Below, one piece after another: positions 57,301-64,000 of a stretch of DNA of 64,000 bases. The translations under genes were made by a program, and so were the position numbers. The notes under the pieces were generated by a model, which worked only from the letters and a program-made list of their open reading frames with translations, searched no databases and was not told the DNA's origin. Each line of letters starts with the position of its first letter. The stretch's first letter is position 1. Source of the stretch: Thunnus maccoyii (lineage: Eukaryota > Chordata > Actinopteri > Scombriformes > Scombridae); assembly GCF_910596095.1 (NCBI RefSeq), contig NC_056535.1, positions 20,910,505 through 20,974,504 on the forward strand, written 5' to 3'.

Positions 57301-60300
57301 CAACTCAAACTTAATTTTCTAAGAGGGTTACAGAGAAAGGGGCTCTGGTAGCCCAAATAAATAATGCCCAAAGCTATGCTGCAGTTTGGTGAGCATGTTC
57401 GAAGAAAGATATGGAACGATAACTAGAATTTTATGATAGTTTTGACAAAGTATTTAACAAATTCTGAAATATTTCAACATTTAAACCTCTTAATGAACAA
57501 ACAGATAATAAACTAAATCTGGAAAATTTTGCTTTAAATGTGAACTTGATGGTGTGTGCATTTGTGTGTTGTTTGTATCACAGCATTCTGAAAATGTCCA
57601 CCAGCTGGGCTTTCACATAGGTGCCCAAATGGCCCATCACAGGGCAGGAGAGAAGAGACCCTTTGGCCTGAGAGCAAGCTGCTCCAGCACAGCTGCAATG
57701 ACGCATCTTCCAGATGTTGTTCAGAGACTAATCGGTGTTTGGGGTTGAGAAAGAAACTATAGGCAGGGGGTGTTGGAGGGGTCTCACAGACTCATATTTT
57801 AACTCGAATTTATGTCCGCGGTCATGGTTCACTGTTATCCGTTTGTCATTAAACATGGTGATAATCTGGAAAGCAGTTTTCTCTCAGGTTGGGTGCAGTC
57901 AGAGGTAAACGCTACTCGTGAGGGGAGCGCCTCTGCAAACATGGTTTCACTGGCACTCAACCGCCGGAGCCCAAAGCTGTGTTGTAAATTGAACTGCTAG
58001 ATTCTTGTGGAAGTGATGAGTGTTTGGCTTAGCGCTGACTCACAACCTAAACTCACCGCCTCATAAACACAGCTAACTCCCTTGTGTCTGCCCTGGCCTG
58101 CCATTTTAAGATCCTTTCACCATCCATCTTTATCAGCCCCACTGCCCCTTTCAGCGGAGCTACCAGCGCTCCTTCACCACCACGAGCCCCGCAATGGTTT
58201 TATCACCCCAACTGACAAATTGTGGGATATGATCCATATCTCTCAGCAATTAGTTCCAGGCTGTCTCAGTGGGAGGGGACACTGCCAAGTCTACCTTCAG
58301 TATTTCCTCTGCTGATGTAGTGTGTGCTGCCACTTTCCATCTGATAACCCACAGTTTTAACAGGAGCGGGCGGCAAAGCCATTCCATGAGCTATTAGAGA
58401 AGAGAGCATCATTTGTGTCCTCGGAGGAGTGGACCAGGTGGGGGTAGCTGTCGCCAGAACACGGCACTAAGGAGGGGGGTGCAAGCAATAGGCTGCAGGC
58501 CGCTGTAAATCAACGCTCGCAGATGAAGCAAATTACATTCTCTTCTATTTAGACTGAAGTTTTTAAGAGACTGACTCCTGAATCTCGGCTGGGGCTCATC
58601 ATCCCAGCATGCTGCCGCCGGCTCGCTTTACCGAATCTGTCACATAGATCCTCTTTCATTACCAATAAACATTCTGCATGTAGCTATTATAGTTAGTGGA
58701 ATCTAATAAGGTATAAGCATTGCTTTTTACGAAGCGTGCAAATCAATTTGGTAAAAAGTTTCTCTCTTTATCTGTGGCTTGTGCTGGCCTGTTGATGCAT
58801 GGAATGAAAAAGAGACCTATATGGAGACTATCTCAAGGGGCCCCGTGCACCAGACTACACCATTCCCCACATACGTATTTGTAACAGCCAAACTCATGCT
58901 GATGCTTTTAAACAAGTTTCCAACATAGCTAGTGAAAATATAATCCTGTAGGGATATATCACAAGGTAATACACAATTTTCCTGATTGTTATAATATCAG
59001 TCGAGTACCAGCGGCAAAAGAGAAAATCATAATGGAGCTGAGTGGTGACAACCAAACCCAACAGGCAACTGTATTCCCGCCAGTATGGGTTTATGTTTCA
59101 TAAAGGAATAAATAGGATTTATGTAGATTGTAGGGGAGAAATTGTTGCAATGCATCAGTGTGAATGTTCTAACAGTTTCTTATTATTAGAATTTAAATGA
59201 CTTTGGTACAGTGCTTCTGTACTCCTGATACTTATCAAGCTAATCCCACTCTCCTCTCAAATTCACACTCCTAGCTACTTTAATTAGCATAGTGCCAGTC
59301 TGGAAGGCAAGCAGGGAGGGAATCAGAGAGAGAGAGAGAGAGAGAGGAAAGAAGAGGGGAAGGAGAGAGGAGGAGGAGGAGGAGGGGAGGGGTATTGCGT
59401 GGTATGAGACAGAAGAGGATTTGTGTGTTGAGGCTGGTTGCATCACCCCTCTGTGTTTTTGTGGATATGAAGTCAGCAGCACATTTTGTTTTGTCATTAT
59501 CTCGGCTCTTGGTATTCATCTACCGAATGTTGCAAATTGACTCCTGAAAGGCGTCACATATTCAGTACTTCCCTTTGACAAAATGATTCATGGAGGATTG
59601 TCTGAACGGGGAATTCTGAAATATGAGTGATCCTATTTAAGAGAAACAACACGGAGACGTTTTTACTGCAGTGCAGTGTCACGCGTTTACAATGTTCGGC
59701 GTGCGTATTATCGCTGATCAGCAATAAGAAAATGCAAAATGCCACTTGATTGTGAGGAATCGATTCTTTTGGCTGCGAGTGAATGTAAGATTAAGGGCAA
59801 TGAAGCGATGCGAGCAGCCAAACTTGAGCTGGAGACCAAATCTGTGTCACTGTACTGAATGCCATGGTTGCTGAAGGTTTGTTATCCGATTGCTGGTTTG
59901 AGGTTTGCATCTAGACCCTCTTCTGGTCATGCTGTACAACAACCTTCACCCTTTGTCCTCCTCATTTAAGTATTCCAAGGCTTTTGTTTCACAAGCTTCT
60001 ATAAGTCAAGCTTATAAGTCTCCCCCCCCACCACCACCACCACCCCCCTTCCTCCCAAAAAACTTCCTCCACAACCATTCAGAGAAGCATCGCAGTCTTG
60101 TCCAAGTACACTTGGACAAGACTGCAGGGAATGCAGGGAAACCTTTTAGTCCGTGAAAAGGAAACAGAAGTGAGCCACATGAATTCAGCTGCACACTTGT
60201 AGGTAGATAGGGAGACATGGAGGAGCGCTGCAACTCTCTGTGCTGCAGAGAATTAAACTGGATTGGGGAGAGCAGAGGAGAAAATGTGGTCCAAGGTGAC

Positions 60301-63300
60301 TTTGTGATCAGGTTCCAGAGCGCAGCCTCAAATCCTCAGCTTCAGGCTGTGTGTTAGCCTGTGTGAGAGTGAATGTGTGTATGTATAAGTGTGCGCTTGC
60401 AATGTATGCATGTGTGCGATTGCCTATATGGGCACTTGTGCGCATGTGCATTGCCACTTGTGTACATGTTTATCCCAGTCTGTGCTGAGAGCCTGATGAT
60501 AGTTGAAGTATAAGTCACTCAGTCAGTGACACATCCTCCTCTCGTGTCCCATTTATACAGTATATATTAAAGTGGACACACTGCATCTGATGTTTGTGCA
60601 TGCTAACTCAACAGAGCTGCTGCCTATTTGGTAGTTTAACACTGCAGCAAGCTTGTTTGTTCAAATAAAGAGAGTAGTCTTTCCTCTAAGCTTTTCTGGC
60701 AGCTGGAATGAGATAGTTTTAAGATTCCTGGCAGAAACAAGAGGCATTATAACAACTAATGATGAATTCTTATAATGCCTCATCCCATAAAGGCCCTTTT
60801 CATAATAAATTTCAATTGCATGAAGGTGCAAACCCACACGAAGCATTTAGGTGTATGCTCAATATTTATGATGGCTTCTATTTGCAAAGGCAAGAACACA
60901 TAAATTTACATTAAATCTAAAGTGGTAAAAATCACAGGAAATGCTGGAGAAATCAATTTTGAAGAGGAAATGTTGTGGTGAGGTTGTGGAGCAGCCACAA
61001 ATAAATACGTATTGGAAATATTTTTAGTAAAGTTTTGACAAGATGCTAAAATGTAAAAAAGTAAAAAGAAAAGGAAAAAGCAAAGCAAACGTTTAAGTGT
61101 TTTGTGTCTGCCATGATGGAACACCTCCTTCCTAAGCTTCGATAACAAAGGGGGAAGGAAGTTAAAGTGAACATAAAAGAGGGGTGGGGTGAGTCGATGA
61201 GGTCGGAGGTGAAGTGGCACTGCGGTGTGGGGTGATGGGGAGTGTGTGGAAGGAAGGGGTGTGCCCCCCGTGCCCCTCCCCTGGGCCAGGCAGCTGTTTG
61301 TCTGGCCCAGTAGGAGCTTAGTTCAGACCTTGGACCACGCTCCACTACATCCCAATAGCAGAAATTTCACTGGAGCCACACACTGCATTTGTTTTGGAAT
61401 AGTTGATTGAGGGATTCAAACGGGGTCTTTAGAAGCAATCGAGCTTGAGATAAAGATTTCCTGTTGGTTTTCAAGTTGCATAATTGAGGTTTGCCCTTTT
61501 CTCAAGTGCCGACACAGCCGTCGCCTGTTGCATCCCATTTTCTTCCTAGCAAGCGCTCACGACTAAACTGAGCTATAGGCAAAAATCAGCGGGTCTTTAA
61601 AGAGGCAGTGACTGTGTGAGGGAAAAGAGCAACATTCAAATTAAGATCTCTGTTGGGCTGAGATCCCTTGTAGGCCTATATGAGTTTATATGTATGTTTG
61701 TGTGTACAAAAAGAGGCAGCCCCAAGAAGCAGTGAGTATGTCGCTGTGTAAGTCCCCTTGAAAGTGTCCCTCTTTAAGACCTGTTTAAAAGGGACGCCCC
61801 CTCTTTGTGTCCACTGTTCTCCGTGGCGTATGGAGGGGCTTTTGTCCCCCTCTTTCATGTGCACTCACAATAGCCCGGGCCGTTTGAAACACAACAGTAG
61901 ATGAACTGCGCTGACAGTGTATTAAACTCTGATGAATTGCCTGTGCGAGGCATAGATCAATGTCCTTCAACCCTTAGCACACAGTGAAACCCGGGCCTTG
62001 TCTTGGTTAAATGGAACAGGTTGCTGGCTCTTTTCAAAAGGCCTGATTATATTCATGTTTTGTTGAAGCAGAAGCCTTTTTAAAATGTGTAAATCTTTGT
62101 GGTTCAAAAGAGTCCTATATTTTCCCCTTTCATTCAGGGAATTGACATTGTGTGTCTGCGCTTTGGTGCTGCTCATTTAGTGTGCATTTTGCTATTTGCA
62201 GCCTTATAGAACTGTGTGTCTAGACTCTAAAGTTAAAACATTTTCTTTCCTTTTAAACTGACTTCTTAAGCTTTAAAAACCACCACATTAAAATAGCGCA
62301 GTAATAGCATATCAGTTAGCGTTTCTCCATGTATCCACAGCACAGTTGATGGCTTCTCTCAAAGCATCTAATAGCTTCACAAACATACTTGAGGTGTGTG
62401 ATGTAGAGGCTAGTGGCCTACCTCTGACCTTTAAATGACTTCTTCCCTCTGAAGGGGGCTTAGGGCAGCCTGTTTACACAGATCACAGCTTCAGCCACTT
62501 AAGAACAACAGGGACGGACCACTGAGCCTCTATGGCAGCTCCCACAGGGACTCCAGACTCTCAACTACCACCAGCACTACCACTCACACTAACCGGCAGA
62601 TTAATCACAGGTGGCAGGAGTAAGCAAACTCTAGTGAGAGTCTACTGCAGTCAAATGCTCACTGCACAAGTCTAAAAGGAGTTAAAAAAAATAATGAAAG
62701 ATAAAACAACTTGTAGCCTGCAGGAACTTAATGTTTAAAGCTAAAAGAGGGTTAGTATTTTTAAGGCGTTGTTTTGAAGTGTGTATTCATCTTTTTTCTT
62801 TTTTGTAAAAAAACCTTCTCCTGCAGGTGTGGTTCAGCAACAGGCGGGCTCGGTGGCGTAAACAGGCCGGTGCCAATCAACTAGCGGCCTTCAACCACCT
62901 GCTTCCTGGAGGATTCCCACCCACAGGGATGCCAACTTTACCCACATACCAGCTACCAGAGTCCAGCTACCCCAGCACCACACTATCGCAGGGTGAGACA
63001 GACACTTCTGCACCCACTCTCACAAAATATTTCCGCCAGAAACGATGCTCTGTACTGAGTTTAATCTAATTTTGAAAAAGATTACATTAGTCCTATTTAT
63101 TTGTGGTATGCCTTCCATATTTTATGATTTCGTTAACAACAATTTAAGTTATATATGAACCATGTGCAGCATATAAGAACCATGCAGCAAGTAGTTATCT
63201 TTACAATCACATCTTTGTCACAGTGGAACAGAAACAAGCTTTCATCTCATTTCTTATGCGCTAAAAGAACAGGTCATTTCCGTCTTTTACAACACGTTTA

Positions 63301-63699
63301 ATAAAGAGATGTTTTTACTTGGTAAAGAATTTACTGGCAGGACTCTTAATGGACTATGCATATGACTTAGAGTTAAATCATAACTTGTCCTTAAATTTCG
63401 ATGTTGCTGTTTGATGATTTCTGCTTAGCTTCAGCTTAGAATTTGTATTTCCTTAAGATCCTGTCTTACCTGTGCGTGGTTTGTGTTTGTTTTCGGTGTC
63501 AGAGGGCAGCAGTACGTTGCACAGACCCCAGCCCCTGCCTCCATCTTCCATGCACCAGGGAGGTCTGAGTGCTGACAGCAGCTCTGCTTATGGTCTGTCG
63601 TCCAATCGCCACAGCTTCTCCAGCTACTCTGATACCTTCATGAGCCCCTCAGCATCCAGCAACCACATGAACCCTGTCGGCAACGGGCTCTCCCCACAG
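32856..63699 (+). CDS. pax7: Paired-box transcription factor Pax7, exons 1-7 (3' end off the window)
   Basis: Join 32856-32940, 34273-34508, 35355-35484, 35934-36062, 54910-55109, 62827-62992, 63503-63699 and beyond; 381 residues here. Pax7 is a nuclear DNA-binding regulator of muscle satellite cells, neural crest pigment lineages and dorsal neural tube. Domains: paired domain about 34-161, octapeptide HSIDGILG 184-191, paired-type homeodomain 215-274 with Ser at homeodomain position 50, then a Pro/Ser-rich transactivation region. The OAR motif is expected in exons beyond the window. All exon phases agree and all splice sites are GT-AG. Pax7 rather than Pax3 is indicated by the N-terminus ([20 protein letters not shown]) and the [18 protein letters not shown] block. 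Which teleost duplicate (7a or 7b) I cannot tell. The ATG at 32856 is chosen over 32853 because it matches the vertebrate start and has A at -3 and G at +4. Confidence 0.96.
32941..34272 (+). other. pax7 intron 1 (1,332 bp)
   Basis: AT-rich, with no mobile element recognised. It contains a (GTT)14 tract at 34201-34242, ending 30 bp before the exon 2 acceptor. Confidence 0.8.
34201..34242 (+). repeat. (GTT)14 microsatellite next to pax7 exon 2
   Basis: A perfect trinucleotide tract immediately upstream of the branch-point and acceptor region of exon 2. Confidence 0.95.
34273..34508 (+). CDS. pax7: pax7 exon 2, N-terminal paired subdomain
   Basis: Residues 29-107, [20 protein letters not shown] to GAIGGSKPR. 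It carries the PAI helix-turn-helix ([20 protein letters not shown], then [14 protein letters not shown]). Acceptor GTGGCGCAG, donor GTGAGT, phase 1 to 0. The open frame also continues past the donor; that part is intronic. Confidence 0.97.
34509..35354 (+). other. pax7 intron 2 (846 bp)
   Basis: AT-rich with (ATT)-like short runs near 34700-34730 and a 24-nt poly-T at 35282-35305. Nothing else is recognised. Confidence 0.75.
35355..35484 (+). CDS. pax7: pax7 exon 3, C-terminal paired subdomain
   Basis: Residues 108-150 plus one base: [20 protein letters not shown] to CDRSTVPS. The acceptor is the tandem AAGCAG, so exon start 35355 includes Gln108 and 35358 omits it. There are two in-phase donors, after 35484 (GTGAGG) and after 35499 (GTAAGC). 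A 24-nt poly-T tract at 35282-35305 supplies an extended pyrimidine region. Confidence 0.95.
35485..35933 (+). other. pax7 intron 3 (449 bp)
   Basis: Short intron, unremarkable apart from the second in-phase donor in its first 16 bases. Confidence 0.75.
35934..36062 (+). CDS. pax7: pax7 exon 4, end of paired domain, acidic linker and octapeptide
   Basis: Residues 151-193 plus one base: [20 protein letters not shown], a charged Asp/Glu/Lys linker, then [10 protein letters not shown]. The octapeptide recruits Groucho/TLE co-repressors in Pax proteins. Donor GTAAGT. The leftover T makes a Cys codon with exon 5, where mammalian PAX7 has Gly. Confidence 0.95.
39100..39130. repeat. (CA)n-(CG)n alternating purine-pyrimidine tract
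   Basis: CACACACGCGCGCGCGCGCG continues to about 39126 and is followed by CA-rich sequence, all strictly alternating. A strong candidate for Z-DNA formation in pax7 intron 4. Confidence 0.9.
39592..39648. repeat. (AAT)n microsatellite
   Basis: A near-perfect ATA/AAT trinucleotide tract of about 57 bp in pax7 intron 4. Confidence 0.9.
41703..41808. repeat. (CA)n microsatellite with interspersed CG steps
   Basis: About 106 bp of CA dinucleotides interrupted by several GCAC steps, in pax7 intron 4. Confidence 0.95.
42348..42399. repeat. (TTA)n microsatellite
   Basis: About 52 bp of perfect TTA/ATT trinucleotides in pax7 intron 4. Confidence 0.93.
42729..42776. repeat. (GGT)n-(GGA)n compound microsatellite
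   Basis: GGTGGTGGTGG switches to GGAGGAGGAGG repeats. It is G-rich on the plus strand and could form a quadruplex. Confidence 0.9.
54910..55109 (+). CDS. pax7: pax7 exon 5, homeodomain helices 1-2
   Basis: Residues 194-260: [20 protein letters not shown], then the homeodomain from position 1 to 46 (ending TKLTEARVQ). Acceptor TTTTCACCTCAG, donor GTTAGA. The following intron interrupts recognition helix 3 between VQ and VW, the conserved position in Pax3/7 genes. Confidence 0.97.
55110..62826 (+). other. pax7 intron 5 (7.7 kb)
   Basis: No transposon or gene is recognised. It contains purine-rich runs (56280-56330, 59325-59395), a pyrimidine/C-rich run at 60018-60056, a perfect 34-bp inverted repeat at 60092-60125, and GC-balanced, possibly conserved stretches such as 58490-58760. 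Confidence 0.7.
60092..60125. repeat. Perfect inverted repeat, 16-bp arms with 2-nt spacer
   Basis: Left arm GCAGTCTTGTCCAAGT (60092-60107), spacer AC, right arm ACTTGGACAAGACTGC (60110-60125). Every arm position pairs. It lies in pax7 intron 5 and is not part of a transposon I recognise. Confidence 0.97.
62827..62992 (+). CDS. pax7: pax7 exon 6, homeodomain helix 3 and start of transactivation region
   Basis: Residues 261-315 plus one base: [20 protein letters not shown], then [20 protein letters not shown] and [12 protein letters not shown]. Acceptor TTCTCCTGCAG, donor GTGAGA, phase 0 to 1. Ser264 is homeodomain residue 50, the paired-class specificity residue. The open frame beyond the donor to 63069 is intronic. 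Confidence 0.96.
62993..63502 (+). other. pax7 intron 6 (510 bp)
   Basis: Short AT-rich intron with nothing recognised beyond its splice signals. Confidence 0.75.
63503..63699 (+). CDS. pax7: pax7 exon 7, Ser/Pro-rich transactivation region
   Basis: Residues 316-381: [38 protein letters not shown] and [13 protein letters not shown]. Acceptor CGGTGTCAG and a perfect donor CAG|GTCAGT, matching the mammalian exon end at LSPQ. Reading through the donor gives 14 more codons and TAA at 63742-63744. Confidence 0.94.
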
Positions 63700-64000
63700 G
63701 TCAGTCCCACAGACTTCACCTACAGACGTCACAACTATAAATAATGCCCCCTTATATAAAGTGTTAACATTCTTCATCTACAATGTCTTCCACCTCCCCT
63801 CCTCCTCCTCTTCTCACTGTTCAGAATATGTAATTGTATTTGACTGAAATTAAAATTCAGAAAAAGCATGTTCAGCAAAATAACTGCCAGTGTGGGCTTT
63901 TATGTTCGCCTTCCAAAGCCCTGGATTTATTTTAGCTACTAAATTGCTACATTTGTAAAACAATTGGATTAACATCAACAAATTAAAATTCATCTTGATA
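63700..64000 (+). other. Start of pax7 intron 7, or alternative 3' end
   Basis: Begins with the donor GTCAGT. If unspliced, the frame adds [13 protein letters not shown] and stops at 63744. ATTAAA hexamers at about 63850 and 63984 could serve as poly(A) signals for such a short transcript. The sequence is otherwise ordinary AT-rich intron. Confidence 0.4.

Overview
The window is from a ray-finned (teleost) fish nuclear genome, probably a percomorph. The evidence is compact genes with GT-AG introns, a clear Pax7 gene, and several non-autonomous transposon families typical of teleosts (the 'AGTGGTGGAAAGTAACTAAGTAC' and 'TAGGGCTGCAACTAACGATT' types). No bacterial, viral or CRISPR content is visible. 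I identified repeat families by recognition, not by database search.

Left part, about 1-11.2 kb, minus strand: a gene for a large membrane-type mucin of the MUC3/MUC12/MUC17 kind. A signal-peptide exon (11052-11169) splices in phase to a 7.6 kb exon (2549-10150) encoding Thr/Ser/Pro-rich repeats of 86 residues (258 bp) and a Cys-rich EGF-like module. Short exons for an SEA domain follow, then an exon that starts with a second EGF-like module and runs without interruption into a second tract of the same repeat, which continues off the left edge. The first SEA exon carries a one-base frameshift in an A5 run.

Middle, about 14.2-19.4 kb, minus strand: mrps16, the mitochondrial small-subunit ribosomal protein bS16m, complete in three coding exons with a probable 5'-UTR intron. 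Its likely promoter (ETS- and YY1-like motifs near 19.2-19.35 kb) lies between two inverted copies of one fish transposon family. Each copy has been invaded by a different hAT-like MITE with recognisable target-site duplications.

From 20.4 to 32.3 kb I find no gene, only one further transposon fragment, a tRNA-like repeat relic and simple repeats. From about 32.3 kb to the right edge lies pax7 on the plus strand: promoter, exon 1 and six further exons, covering the paired domain, octapeptide, homeodomain and part of the transactivation region (381 residues in the window). The C-terminal exons lie beyond the right edge. The two largest introns (18.8 and 7.7 kb) hold many microsatellites and no transposon I could recognise, the usual look of a developmental gene with embedded regulatory sequence. 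Splice-site layout predicts three isoform choices: Q+/Q- at a NAGNAG acceptor, a 15-nt tandem donor after exon 3, and a read-through terminus after exon 7.

The three genes are functionally unrelated neighbours: an epithelial surface mucin, a mitochondrial translation protein and a myogenic/neural-crest transcription factor. I found no new multi-gene system. The most notable items are the mucin's unusual domain order with its frameshift, the nested transposons around mrps16, and a perfect 34-bp inverted repeat in pax7 intron 5.
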